From: DATAVB01 sp036267955
GTDB taxonomy: Bacteria; Actinomycetota; Actinomycetes; Mycobacteriales; QHCD01
Reading direction: 5' to 3'
DNA length: 64,000 bases
Assembly: GCA_036267955.1 (NCBI GenBank)
Contig: DATAVB010000151.1
Span: 14,329 to 78,328 of the forward strand
Shown one piece after another: positions 27,196 to 35,784 of this stretch; position 1 is the first letter of the stretch; each line of letters starts with the position of its first letter. The notes under the pieces are model-generated. The model was not told where the DNA came from and made no database searches. It saw nothing but the letters and a program-made list of their open reading frames with translations. The position numbers and the translations under genes are program-made.

Positions 27196-28337
27196 CACTG
27201 CACCTCCGCGCCATCGACGAAGGAATCCAGATAGGAACTGAAGGTGTCCCGCTGACGGGTCAACAGGTCGGTGCTGTCGACGTACACATCGTCGAACAGC
27301 TGCAACGGTTTCGGGTCGGGCATCGCCCGTACGCCCTGCCGCAGCCCGCGGGCCAGCACTTCGGCCTCGTCGTCGAGATCGTCGAAGAACGACTTGTCGG
27401 CCAGCTGTTGCTTGTAGAGGAACGATTTCATCCGTTCCAGCGGGTCCTTCAGCTTCCAGGCCTCGAGATCGCTGGCCAACCGGTAGCGCGTCGGGTCGTC
27501 GGACGTGGTGTGGGCGCCCATCCGGTAGGTGAACGCCTCTACCAGGGTCGGGCCCTGACCCGTACGAGCGTCCTCCAGCGCTTTCCGGGTCACCGCGAGG
27601 CAGGCCAGCACATCGTTGCCGTCGACCCGGACACCGGGAAATCCGAAGCCGCTGGCCCGCTTGTAGAGCGGGATCCGGGACTGTCGCTCGGTCGGCTCGG
27701 AAATGGCCCACTGATTGTTCTGGCAGAAGAACACGACCGGCGAGTTGTACGCGGCCGCGAAGACGAACGCCTCGTTCACGTCCCCCTGGCTCGAAGCGCC
27801 GTCGCCGAAATAGGCGATGACCGCATCCTCGGCGCCGTCGCGCTGCATGCCCATCGCGTAGCCGGCGGCGTGCAGGGTCTGCGAACCGATGACGATCGTG
27901 TAGAGCCCGAAGTGGTGTTCCTCGGGATCCCAGCCGCCGTGGTTGGTGCCGCGGAACAGGCCGAGCAGCACCATCGGGTCGACGTTGCGGCACCAGGCCA
28001 CACCGTGCTCCCGGTAGGTCGGGAAGGCCATGTCGCCCGGGCGTAGCGCCCGACCGGAGCCGATCTGGGCCGCCTCCTGGCCCAGCAGTGAGGCCCAGAG
28101 CCCGAGCTCGCCCTGCCGCTGCAGGTTCGTCGCCTCGAGATCGATACGCCGGACCAGGACCAGGTCGCGGTAGAGACCGCGGTACTCGGCATCGGTGAGC
28201 GACAGGGGGTAGTCACCGTCCTCGACCCGCTCGCCCTCCGGTGTCAGCAACGACACCAGGTCAGGATGCGCGCTGACCTCACGAATCCCGGACATATCCA
28301 GGTCACCGGCCGTCACGAAACTGTCGCCAATGGACAT
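27195..28337 (-). CDS. Alpha-keto acid dehydrogenase E1 component, alpha subunit
   Basis: A 380-residue TPP enzyme subunit (BkdA/PdhA type). The TPP-binding motif is YFGDGASSQGDVNEAFVFA ending in CQNNQWAIS. The phosphorylation-loop region TYRMGAHTTSDDPTRYR is present. The ATG at 28337 follows GAGGAG; upstream in-frame codons lie in a region without coding character. It is the first gene of the operon, with a long non-coding stretch before it. Probable substrates are branched-chain 2-oxo acids, which in actinomycetes also feed branched fatty acid primers. Confidence 0.93.
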   Translation of the reverse strand: MSIGDSFVTAGDLDMSGIREVSAHPDLVSLLTPEGERVEDGDYPLSLTDAEYRGLYRDLVLVRRIDLEATNLQRQGELGLWASLLGQEAAQIGSGRALRPGDMAFPTYREHGVAWCRNVDPMVLLGLFRGTNHGGWDPEEHHFGLYTIVIGSQTLHAAGYAMGMQRDGAEDAVIAYFGDGASSQGDVNEAFVFAAAYNSPVVFFCQNNQWAISEPTERQSRIPLYKRASGFGFPGVRVDGNDVLACLAVTRKALEDARTGQGPTLVEAFTYRMGAHTTSDDPTRYRLASDLEAWKLKDPLERMKSFLYKQQLADKSFFDDLDDEAEVLARGLRQGVRAMPDPKPLQLFDDVYVDSTDLLTRQRDTFSSYLDSFVDGAEVQ

Positions 28338-28751
28338 GCGCGTCTCCTCGCTCCTGGCCCGCTCGCGGGATCGCCGCGGCGAGCAATCGAGCGTCCACAC
28401 GCTGGTATCGGGTCGACACCGGCGGCGTGGACGCCTTGGCGCTTCCCCTCATCGTCGCAGACCCGAACCCCGATGGCGCAACCTTCCCTAAGCGTGATCA
28501 GACGATCACCGAGAGCTACTGGATTTCGCGTTCAGCTTTACCTGTCTACCAGGCATCCGACCGATCCGCCGCGACCGGATCCACCCCGCCGACTACTCGG
28601 ATCTCCTACTATTTCGGCGATTCCGGCTTCGGCGGCGTCTCGAGCGCCCCGTTCCCGGACACCTCGGACCGGCTTGCGGGCAGCCGCCGCCCGCGCGGCG
28701 ATCACGGTCGGTACCCGCAGGCGGTTGCCGGCGCAACGGGGCGCAAACCGG
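28338..28751. promoter_or_regulatory. 414-base gap upstream of the E1 alpha gene
   Basis: No convincing gene. The promoter of the dehydrogenase operon should be here. A pair of related segments, CGTCCACACGC near 28391 and GGCGTGGACGCC near 28425, can pair with each other and could bind a regulator. The middle (about 28470-28640) is less GC-rich than its surroundings and has a plus-strand open frame that runs into the peptidase gene on the other strand; I judge it not coding. Confidence 0.4.
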
Positions 28752-30050
28752 TCAGCAGGTGGCCAGGAACCGCTCAAAAACCCGCGCGCCGAACCGCAGC
28801 CCCTCGACCGGGACCCGCTCGTCGACGCCGTGCGCCACCGTGCCGTAGCCCAGGTCGGCCGGCAGCCGCATCGGCGCGAAGCCGTACCCGTTGATCCCCA
28901 GCCGGGCGAACGCCTTCCCGTCCGTACCGCCGGACATGACGAACGGGACGACCCGGGCGTCCGGCTCCTCGGCCAGCACCGCGGCGTCGATCGCGTCGAG
29001 CAGCGGCCCGGTGTGCGGCGCGATCAGGGCCCGCTCGCGGTTGACGAACTCGCGGGTGACACCGGGCCCCAGCAGCGAGTCGACGGTGGCCAGGAACTCC
29101 TCGTCGCAGCCGGGCAGCACCCGGCCGTCCACGTACGCCGTCGCGCTGCCCGGGATCACGTTCACCTTGTAGCCGGCGTCCAGCATCGTCGGTGTGGTGC
29201 TGCACCGGATCGTCGCCGAGACCATCGCGGCGGCCGGGCCGAGGCGGGCCACCGTACCGTCCACATCGGACATGTCGATCTCCACACCGAGCGCCTCGCC
29301 GACGGTCCGGATGTACCCCTCGACCGCGGGCGCGAGCCGCACCGGCCATTCGTACGCGCTGAGCCGGGCCAGCGCCTGCACCAACTTGGCCACCGCGTTG
29401 TCGTGGTTGACCTTGGCGGCATGCCCGGCGGTGCCGGTCGCGGTCAGCCGCATCCAGGCCGACCCGCGCTCCCCGACCGCGACCGGATAGAGCCGCAGCT
29501 CCGGACTCGCGTGCACCGTGAAGCCACCGGATTCGCTGACTGCCTCGGTGACCCCGGCAAAGAGGTCCGGATGGTGCTCCACGATCCAGCGGGAGCCGTA
29601 GTCGCCGGTGTCCTCCTCGTCGGCGAGGAACGCCAGCACGACGTCCCGGCGCGGCCGCCGCCCCGAGCGCGCGAAGTCCCGGACCACGGCCAGCGTGGTG
29701 GCGCAGGCGGCCTTCATGTCGACCGTGCCCCGGCCGTAGAGCGAGCCGTCACGCTGCTCGCCGGCGAACGGCGGGACGCTCCAGTCCGCGGCGACGGCCG
29801 GTACGACGTCGAGGTGGCCGTGCACCAGCAGGGCCGGACGGTCCGGCTCTGAGCCGGCGATCCGGGCGACCACGTTGGCCCGGCCCGGGGCCGATTCCAG
29901 GAGCGTCGACTCGATGCCCACCTCGGCCAGTTTCGCCACCACATAGTCAGCGGCCGGCCGCTCCCCGTTGGACTTCCCGCCCCCGTAATTGCTGGTGTCG
30001 AACCGCACCAGCTCCGCGCAGAGCTCAACCACCTCGTCCGCAGCCGACAC
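28752..30050 (-). CDS. M20 family metallopeptidase
   Basis: A 432-residue di-zinc hydrolase (ArgE/DapE/CPG2 clan). Metal-site motifs are LLVHGHLDVVP, YGRGTVDMKAA, FLADEEDTGDYG (general base Glu and ligand) and GTVAHGVDERV. A lid/dimer domain is inserted in the middle (GTAGHAAKVNHDNAVAKL). The GTG at 30050 has GAGGAGG seven bases upstream. Cytoplasmic; cleaves an N-acyl amino acid or small peptide. It stands alone; a B-family palindrome lies upstream. Confidence 0.9.
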   Translation of the reverse strand: MSAADEVVELCAELVRFDTSNYGGGKSNGERPAADYVVAKLAEVGIESTLLESAPGRANVVARIAGSEPDRPALLVHGHLDVVPAVAADWSVPPFAGEQRDGSLYGRGTVDMKAACATTLAVVRDFARSGRRPRRDVVLAFLADEEDTGDYGSRWIVEHHPDLFAGVTEAVSESGGFTVHASPELRLYPVAVGERGSAWMRLTATGTAGHAAKVNHDNAVAKLVQALARLSAYEWPVRLAPAVEGYIRTVGEALGVEIDMSDVDGTVARLGPAAAMVSATIRCSTTPTMLDAGYKVNVIPGSATAYVDGRVLPGCDEEFLATVDSLLGPGVTREFVNRERALIAPHTGPLLDAIDAAVLAEEPDARVVPFVMSGGTDGKAFARLGINGYGFAPMRLPADLGYGTVAHGVDERVPVEGLRFGARVFERFLATC

Positions 30051-30155
30051 GAACGCCTCCTCAATTCTCGAATTTCGGTCAGCGGGCAGCTTTTCACGAT
30101 GGCGACTCGTCGTGCCGTCCGGGATTTCCACGGACGCCGGCGATCGCCCGCCCGC

Positions 30156-30218
30156 TTTCCATGATCGTGATCGGTCATTGGGGCTATACCAACGAAAAAC
30201 CGATCATGATCATGGAAA
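30156..30218. repeat. Long intergenic palindrome, family B, copy 1
   Basis: Twenty-base arms (30156-30175, 30199-30218) pair with a single G-T wobble; the left arm core is CCATGATCGTGATCGG. Inside is a second short stem TTGG/CCAA closing the loop GGCTATA. It lies between the 3' end of the XRE gene and the 5' end of the M20 gene. The second copy of the family is at 50500-50560. Confidence 0.88.
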
Positions 30219-30274
30219 ACGGCGGGGCGGCGGCCGGATACGCGGCGGGGTACGGGATAGGGCCGGCGGGCGGG

Positions 30275-31180
30275 CTAGACGCCGGGGTAGCCGACCTGGG
30301 CATCGTGCCGGCGGGTGCGCGGCAGCAGCTCGCGGGTGCGGTCGTCGATCGGCGTGTAGGCGATGATGCGCAGGCCCGGGCTCACCGCGACCTCGAGCTC
30401 GGTGGCGTTCAGCCGCAGCTCGCCGACATCCGGGTGTCGAAAGTGCCGTGGCCGCACCGACGGGCCGGCCACCTCGTGCCGCTCCCACAACATCGCGAAC
30501 TCCGGGCACAGGTCGGACAGCCGGCGGATGTCCTCACACCAGTCCGGGTCGTCGAGATGGGAGCCGTACGCCGCCCGCAGCCGGGCCACCATGTACGGCA
30601 CCTCCTCGTCGTAGTTGAGGAAGCGGTCCCGCGAAAGCGGCTCGGTGACGCAGCACCAGAGCAGGTTCTTGTGCACGCACGGCAGCGAATGCCAGTCCCA
30701 GAAGAGATCCTCGTGCGCCTTGTTCGAGACGATGACATCGAACTGCTCGTTGATCAGCACCGCCGGCAGCGGATCCATCGAATGCAGCAGCTCGGTGACC
30801 ACCTCCGGGGCGGCCGTACAACTCGGTGACCGGACCGGCGTCGCCTCGGCGAGCCGGTAGAGGTGCCAGCGCTCGGCGGTGTCGAGTTGCAGGGTGCGCG
30901 CCACCGCGTCCAACACCTGCGCACTGGCGTTGATCCGGCGGCCCTGTTCCAGCCACGTGTACCAGGTCACCCCGACGCCAGCGAGCATCGCGACCTCTTC
31001 CCGGCGCAGGCCCGGGGTCCGGCGGCGCACCCCGGGGGCCATGCCGACGTCCTCCGGGCTCAGCTCGGCGCGGCGGGCGCGCAGGAATCCGCGCAGCTCG
31101 GTCCGGCGTGGGCCGGGACGTTGTACCGGTGGCCGGCCGTCGATGAGGGTCGCCTTGTCCGTCAGATCCTTCGCTGGCAC
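30275..31180 (-). CDS. XRE family regulator with MmyB-like ligand domain
   Basis: A 301-residue regulator. The N-terminal helix-turn-helix is LRGFLRARRAELSPEDV with TPGLRREEVAMLAGVGVTWYTWLEQGR, the standard start of this actinobacterial family; the rest is the MmyB-like domain (VLINEQFDVIVSNKAHEDLF, FRHPDVGELRLNATELEV), which in relatives may bind a fatty acid. GTG start with GGGGAGGAAG upstream. It is divergent from the MFS exporter and most likely controls it. Confidence 0.92.
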   Translation of the reverse strand: MPAKDLTDKATLIDGRPPVQRPGPRRTELRGFLRARRAELSPEDVGMAPGVRRRTPGLRREEVAMLAGVGVTWYTWLEQGRRINASAQVLDAVARTLQLDTAERWHLYRLAEATPVRSPSCTAAPEVVTELLHSMDPLPAVLINEQFDVIVSNKAHEDLFWDWHSLPCVHKNLLWCCVTEPLSRDRFLNYDEEVPYMVARLRAAYGSHLDDPDWCEDIRRLSDLCPEFAMLWERHEVAGPSVRPRHFRHPDVGELRLNATELEVAVSPGLRIIAYTPIDDRTRELLPRTRRHDAQVGYPGV

Positions 31181-31230
31181 AGCTCTTCCTCCCCGGCAAC
31201 ATCCTGCCAGGCCTCGACCCGTTATTCAGG

Positions 31231-31247
31231 TGCTGGCAGTACCAGCA
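31231..31247. promoter_or_regulatory. Inverted repeat TGCTGG-CAGTA-CCAGCA
   Basis: A perfect 6+6 inverted repeat with a 5-base spacer in the gap between the divergent regulator and exporter genes. A candidate operator for the XRE regulator. Confidence 0.45.
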
Positions 31248-31295
31248 TCAGCGGGCTCTGCTCACGACCCGCCGTCCGGGCCGAGGGTGGGTCAG

Positions 31296-32738
31296 GTGAC
31301 CACAACCTCGCTCCCTCTCAAGTCTTCCGGCGCCGCCGCCGAGTCGGCCGGCCGGCGGCCCTGGCTGATCCTCGCCGTGTTGCTCGTCGGCCAGTTCATG
31401 GCGCTGCTGGACGTCACCATCGTCAACGTCGCCATCCCGACCATGTCCGCGGATCTGCACACCTCCGGGTCGACGGTGCAGCTCATCGTCTCCGGCTACA
31501 CGATCTGCTACGCGATGCTGCTCATCACCGGCGCCCGGCTCGGCACCCTGCTCGGTCGCCGCCGGCTCTTCCTCGGCGGGCTGGTCGGCTTCACGCTCAG
31601 CTCGCTGGCCTGCGGACTGGCCCCGGACGCCGCCGTGCTGGTGACCGCCCGCTTCATCCAGGGCGCCGCCGCGGCCGCGATGGTGCCGCAGATCATCACC
31701 GTCATCCAGGCCGAGTTCGCCGGCAAGGCCCGCGGCAAGGCGCTTTCGGCGTACTCATCGGTGCTCGCGGTCGGCGCCGTCGCCGGTCAGGTGCTGGGCG
31801 GCCTGCTGGTCAACGCCGACCTGTTCAACAGCGGGTGGCGGCCGGTGTTTCTGGTCAACGTGCCGATCGGGATCGTGGCACTGTTCCTCGGCCGGCGGCT
31901 GGTGCCAGCGGACGTGCGCACCGCGGGCCGGCGGATCGACCTGCCGGGCCTGGCCACCGCCGTACCGGCCGTGCTGCTGATCGTGCTGCCCCTGGTGCTC
32001 GGCCACCAGCAGGGTTGGCCGGCCTGGACGTTCGTCTCGCTGGCCGCCGGGCTGGTGCTCGCGGTGGTGTTCGTACGGGTGGAACGGTCCGTGGCCGACC
32101 CGCTGCTGGACCTGTCGGTGGTCCGGATCCCGGGCGTCGCCAGCGGCATGATCACCCTCGGTCTGGCGATGATCGCGTACGGCGGTTACCTGTTCAGCAT
32201 GGTCCTGCACCTGCAGCTCGGGCTCGGCGACAGCGCCCTGCGTACCGGTCTGATCTTCGCCCCGTCGGGCGCCGCGTTCGGCGTGGCCAGCCTGTTCTGG
32301 CGGCGGTTGCCGGCCCGCGGCCACCACGCGCTGACCACGGTCGGCTGCGTGATCGGCGGGATTGGGCTGGGCAGCGTCGGGCTCGTACTGCACGGCGGCA
32401 GCCATGCCACCGGCCCTGTCGTCGGCCTGTTGGTGCTGACCGGGCTGGGGCTCGGCATCACGTTCGGCGCGCTGCTCGGGCACGCCCTGATCAACGTTCC
32501 GCCGGCCCGGGCCGCGGACGCCAGCGGGCTGCTCACCACGACGCTGCAGCTGGCCCAGGTCATCGGGGTCGCTGTCTTCGGCAGCCTGTTCCTGACCCTG
32601 GCGGCGCACCGGGTGCCCGATGCATCGGCCCACGCGATCGGCACCACGATGGCCTGGCTGGCCGGGATGCTGGCGCTGTCCGCGGTCGGCGGGGTCTTCC
32701 TCTCCCGTGCCGCCCGGGCCCAGCAGGCCGCGGCCTGA
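31296..32738 (+). CDS. MFS transporter, DHA2 (EmrB/QacA) type
   Basis: A 480-residue drug:proton antiporter with about 14 membrane helices. The family motif in helix 1 is FMALLDVTIVNVAIPTM (motif D1), followed by GARLGTLLGRRRLFLGGL (motif A) and SYAVLAVGA-like SSVLAVGAVAGQVLGGLL (motif C). The GTG at 31296 is the first good start after the intergenic operator. The divergent XRE regulator probably controls it. The exported compound is unknown. Confidence 0.92.
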   Translation: MTTTSLPLKSSGAAAESAGRRPWLILAVLLVGQFMALLDVTIVNVAIPTMSADLHTSGSTVQLIVSGYTICYAMLLITGARLGTLLGRRRLFLGGLVGFTLSSLACGLAPDAAVLVTARFIQGAAAAAMVPQIITVIQAEFAGKARGKALSAYSSVLAVGAVAGQVLGGLLVNADLFNSGWRPVFLVNVPIGIVALFLGRRLVPADVRTAGRRIDLPGLATAVPAVLLIVLPLVLGHQQGWPAWTFVSLAAGLVLAVVFVRVERSVADPLLDLSVVRIPGVASGMITLGLAMIAYGGYLFSMVLHLQLGLGDSALRTGLIFAPSGAAFGVASLFWRRLPARGHHALTTVGCVIGGIGLGSVGLVLHGGSHATGPVVGLLVLTGLGLGITFGALLGHALINVPPARAADASGLLTTTLQLAQVIGVAVFGSLFLTLAAHRVPDASAHAIGTTMAWLAGMLALSAVGGVFLSRAARAQQAAA

Positions 32739-32758
32739 CCGACCCACCCGCGCCCCGT

Positions 32759-32816
32759 CCATGATCGACATCGAGTTGGTGTCGCTATAACGACACTTAG
32801 CCGATGTCGATCATGG
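32759..32816. repeat. Long intergenic palindrome, family C
   Basis: Outer arms CCATGATCGACATCG (32759-32773) and its complement (32802-32816), inner stem GTGTCG/CGACAC (32779-32784, 32791-32796), loop CTATAA. It lies between the convergent MFS and M55 genes. The two-stem layout and CTATA loop match the family B hairpins although the arms differ. Confidence 0.85.
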
Positions 32817-32856
32817 CGTGAGGGACGGGCGGCGGGTTGGCTGGGATTCCGGGGGA

Positions 32857-33684
32857 TCAGCCGTACTCATCCTCCACTGAGGACCCGGCGATGTTGGTGA
32901 CGACCTTGAAGCACAGCATCGCCTCCCGCATGGTCGCCGCGTCGTACCCGATCCGCCGGTCGCCGATGAGCGACACGGTGGGTACGGCGGAGGCGGCCAG
33001 CGCGGGATGGGTCGCGTCGAACTCGATCTCGATCCGATGTGGACCGACCACCATTGCCGTCGATCCGGCCACGGCAATGGAAGCCTTGGCGGCCGACCGG
33101 ATCTCGGTGGCGGTCCGCCGCGGCGGGTGGCAGACCGCGGCGTACCGCGAGACGCATTTCTTGACCGTAACCAGTTGGGCGTCCGGCGCGTAGCGGGCCG
33201 CGTCGTCGCAGCACTTGTCATCACCGGTCACCAGGATCACCGGTACGCCGAACTCGGCCGCCAGCGCCGCGTTGAGCCACCCCTCGCTGGCCGCGTCGCC
33301 GTCCAGCCAGACACCGGTGATCGTGTTGGTGAGGTAGGTGTGGGCCAGCACCCCGGTCTGGCCGGCGCCGGCGTGGTAGCCGATGAACGCGACCGCATCC
33401 ACGCCGGAGTCGATGCCCTCCATCATGGAGAGCTCCTTGTGCCGGCCGGTCAGCATGTCGGCCCGCTCGTCCAGCTGCTCGAGCAGCAGGTTGCGCATGC
33501 TCATGTGGGCCTCGTTGATCAGCACCTCGTCCGCGCCGCCGTCGAAGAACCCGAGCACGGCGGCGTTCACGTCGCTGGTGAAGGTCGGCCGGAACCGCTC
33601 CCACTGCGGCGTTCCGGGCAGTACGTCGCCCGGCCAGGTGACGCCGGTCGCGCCCTCCATATCGGCGGAGATGAGGACCTTCAT
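32857..33684 (-). CDS. M55 family D-aminopeptidase (DppA-like)
   Basis: A 275-residue zinc aminopeptidase specific for D-amino acid N termini in the characterised DppA. Residues fall at the DppA positions: Asp8 and Glu10 in ISADMEG, His60 in NEAHMSMRN, His104 in IGYHAG, His115 in VLAHTYL and Glu134 in AASEGWLN. The ATG at 33684 has GGGAG upstream. It is divergent from the peptide transporter operon at 33.9-39.8 kb, as DppA is linked to a dipeptide importer in Bacillus. It probably processes imported D-Ala-containing cell-wall peptides. Confidence 0.93.
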   Translation of the reverse strand: MKVLISADMEGATGVTWPGDVLPGTPQWERFRPTFTSDVNAAVLGFFDGGADEVLINEAHMSMRNLLLEQLDERADMLTGRHKELSMMEGIDSGVDAVAFIGYHAGAGQTGVLAHTYLTNTITGVWLDGDAASEGWLNAALAAEFGVPVILVTGDDKCCDDAARYAPDAQLVTVKKCVSRYAAVCHPPRRTATEIRSAAKASIAVAGSTAMVVGPHRIEIEFDATHPALAASAVPTVSLIGDRRIGYDAATMREAMLCFKVVTNIAGSSVEDEYG

Positions 33685-33793
33685 CCGCTTCGCACTCCCT
33701 TCGACCGGTCGATCCGCTCGTCTGGTGTAGTAGACCGCGCATCGTGACAACTGTGTAAAGAGTCCCCATAACGACCCGGACACGGGTTGGTAA

Positions 33794-33822
33794 TTGACAT
33801 GATGCGTGCCGCGGCGGTTGAT
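33794..33822 (+). promoter_or_regulatory. Candidate promoter of transporter operon 1
   Basis: TTGACA (33794-33799) is followed after 17 bases by GTTGAT (33817-33822), about 70 bases upstream of the binding-protein start. The -35 is perfect for a housekeeping sigma factor; the -10 is weak. Confidence 0.45.
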
Positions 33823-33890
33823 TGTTCCCCGCAGCACACCATCAGGGAACCCCGGCCCGACATCCCGGCCGGACAGAAGCGAGGTCCAGC

Positions 33891-35780
33891 ATGAAGACAC
33901 GTCCCATCCACCGGCTGCGCGCCACCGTTGTCGCCGGCCTCGCCGCTGTGGGTCTGGCGGCGGGGCTGACCGCTGGTCCGGCGCTGGTCGGGGCGGCTCC
34001 CGCGCAGGCAGCAAACGACGGCAAGACGCTGACGGTCGCGCTCACCCAGGACATCGACTCGCTCAACCCGTTCCTGGCCTACTACGCCAGCTCGACCCAG
34101 CTCGGGCGGCTGATGTACGACTTCCTCACCGCGTACGACCCGAAGGACGACCACCCGGTCCCCGGCGTCGCGGACAAGTGGTCCACCTCGGCGGACAAGC
34201 TGACCTGGACTTACCACATCCGGACCAACGAGAAATGGTCCGACGGCAAGCCGGTGACGGCGCAGGACGTGTCGTTCACCTACAACAAGATCATGAGCAA
34301 TCCCGACTGGGCGGCGGCGAACGGGAGCTTCGTCACCAATTTCAAGTCCGTGACCGCGCCCGACGCCCACACGGTCGTCATCAAGACCAAGGCGCCGCAG
34401 GCCACCATGCTGGCCCTGGACATCCCGATCGTGCCCGAGCACGTGTGGAAGAGCGTCAAGGACATCAAGAAGTACGCCAACGACCAGGGTCCGGTCGTCG
34501 GGGACGGCCCGTTCATCCTCACCGACTACAAGGCCGGGCAGTACGTGAAGCTCGAGGCCAACAAGAACTACTGGCGCGGCGCGCCCAAGATCAGCCAGCT
34601 GATCTTCACCACGTACAAGACCTCCGACGCCGCCGTGCTGGCCCTGCGCAAGGGCGAGGTGGACATGGTCAACGGGCTGACCGCGGCCCAGGCCACCGCG
34701 ATCAAGAAGCAGAAGAACGTCACGCTGAATCAGGCCCAGGGCAAGCGATTCACCGAATTGTCGTTCAACTCCGGCGCGGAGACCACCAAGGGCGTCAAGG
34801 TCGGTGACGGCAATCCGGCGCTGAAGGACAAGAAACTGCGCGTCGCGCTGACGTACGCGATCGACAAGCAGACGTTGGCGAGCAAGGTCGAGGGCAATTA
34901 CGCCCAGGTCGGCGAGGGCTACATTCCCGCGCTGTACAAGACCTATCACTGGGATCCGCCGGCCGGAACAAAGCGCTCGTTCGACCTCGAGAAGGCCAAC
35001 TCACTGCTGGACGCCGCCGGATACAAGAAGAATTCCGACGGAAAGCGGGTGGGCAAGGACGGAAAGCCGCTGAATTTCCGCTACACCGCCCACGTGGAGA
35101 ATGACGACGAGAAGACGATCGGCAGCTTCATCACCGGCTGGTTCAACGATCTCGGCATCGGCGTGACGGTGCAGATGGAGTCCGGCACCAAGCTCAACCA
35201 GGATCTGGCCAACGGCAAGTGGGACATGATGGTGGGCGGTTGGACGGTCAACCCCGACCCGGATTACGTGCTGTCGATCCAGCAGTGCTCGGCCCGCCCG
35301 GACAGCCCGCCGAACGGCTCGGTCGGCACCGACCAGTACTGGTGCGACCCGGAGTACGACAAGCTGTATGCCCAGCAGCTGGCCGATTTCGACCAGACCA
35401 GCCGCGCCGCCACGGTGAAGCAGATGCAGGCGATCATGTACGCCGACGCGCCGTCGGACATTCTCTTCTACAAGGACACTCTCGAGGCCTACCGCAGCGA
35501 CCTCTTCGGCGGATTCCAGAAGCAGCCCGACCCGGGCGGCCAGATCCTCAACCAGGACGGCTTCTGGGGCATCTACTCCGCGACCCCGGCCAGCGAGCTC
35601 AGCACCAAGGGCGACGGTGGCAACAAGGCGACCGGAAGCTCGAATGCCAGCAGCAGCGACAGCGGTGGCGGGCACACCACGTTGATCGTCGTCATCGTGG
35701 TGATCGTGGTCGTCCTGGCCGGCGGCGGCGGTGCGCTGGCAATGCGTCGGAAGAAGACATCCGCGGACGAGCGGGAGTAG
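33891..35780 (+). CDS. Peptide ABC transporter substrate-binding protein, C-terminally anchored
   Basis: A 629-residue SBP_bac_5 (DppA/OppA) family protein. It has a Sec signal peptide (1 to about 40, ending APAQA) with no lipobox Cys. The ligand-binding body starts LTVALTQDIDSLNPFLAYY, with EKWSDGKPVTAQDVSFTYN and the closing domain FDLEKANSLLDAAGY. After a Ser/Gly linker there is a hydrophobic helix near residues 596-617 followed by RRKK, so it is held in the membrane by its C terminus. First gene of operon 1; the permease follows after four bases. Its counterpart is at 44877-46718. Confidence 0.92.
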   Translation: MKTRPIHRLRATVVAGLAAVGLAAGLTAGPALVGAAPAQAANDGKTLTVALTQDIDSLNPFLAYYASSTQLGRLMYDFLTAYDPKDDHPVPGVADKWSTSADKLTWTYHIRTNEKWSDGKPVTAQDVSFTYNKIMSNPDWAAANGSFVTNFKSVTAPDAHTVVIKTKAPQATMLALDIPIVPEHVWKSVKDIKKYANDQGPVVGDGPFILTDYKAGQYVKLEANKNYWRGAPKISQLIFTTYKTSDAAVLALRKGEVDMVNGLTAAQATAIKKQKNVTLNQAQGKRFTELSFNSGAETTKGVKVGDGNPALKDKKLRVALTYAIDKQTLASKVEGNYAQVGEGYIPALYKTYHWDPPAGTKRSFDLEKANSLLDAAGYKKNSDGKRVGKDGKPLNFRYTAHVENDDEKTIGSFITGWFNDLGIGVTVQMESGTKLNQDLANGKWDMMVGGWTVNPDPDYVLSIQQCSARPDSPPNGSVGTDQYWCDPEYDKLYAQQLADFDQTSRAATVKQMQAIMYADAPSDILFYKDTLEAYRSDLFGGFQKQPDPGGQILNQDGFWGIYSATPASELSTKGDGGNKATGSSNASSSDSGGGHTTLIVVIVVIVVVLAGGGGALAMRRKKTSADERE

Positions 35781-35784
35781 GTAG

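Noticed and set aside
26227..27993. 588-codon version of the E1 beta gene
   Set aside because: The first ~265 codons are antisense-like Arg/Gly/Pro-rich sequence over E1 alpha in another frame; the real start is the ATG with GGAGG at 27195.
28427..28894. 155-codon plus-strand frame upstream of the dehydrogenase operon
   Set aside because: The first part looks mildly protein-like, but it has no ribosome site and runs 140 bases into the M20 gene on the other strand; no family seen.
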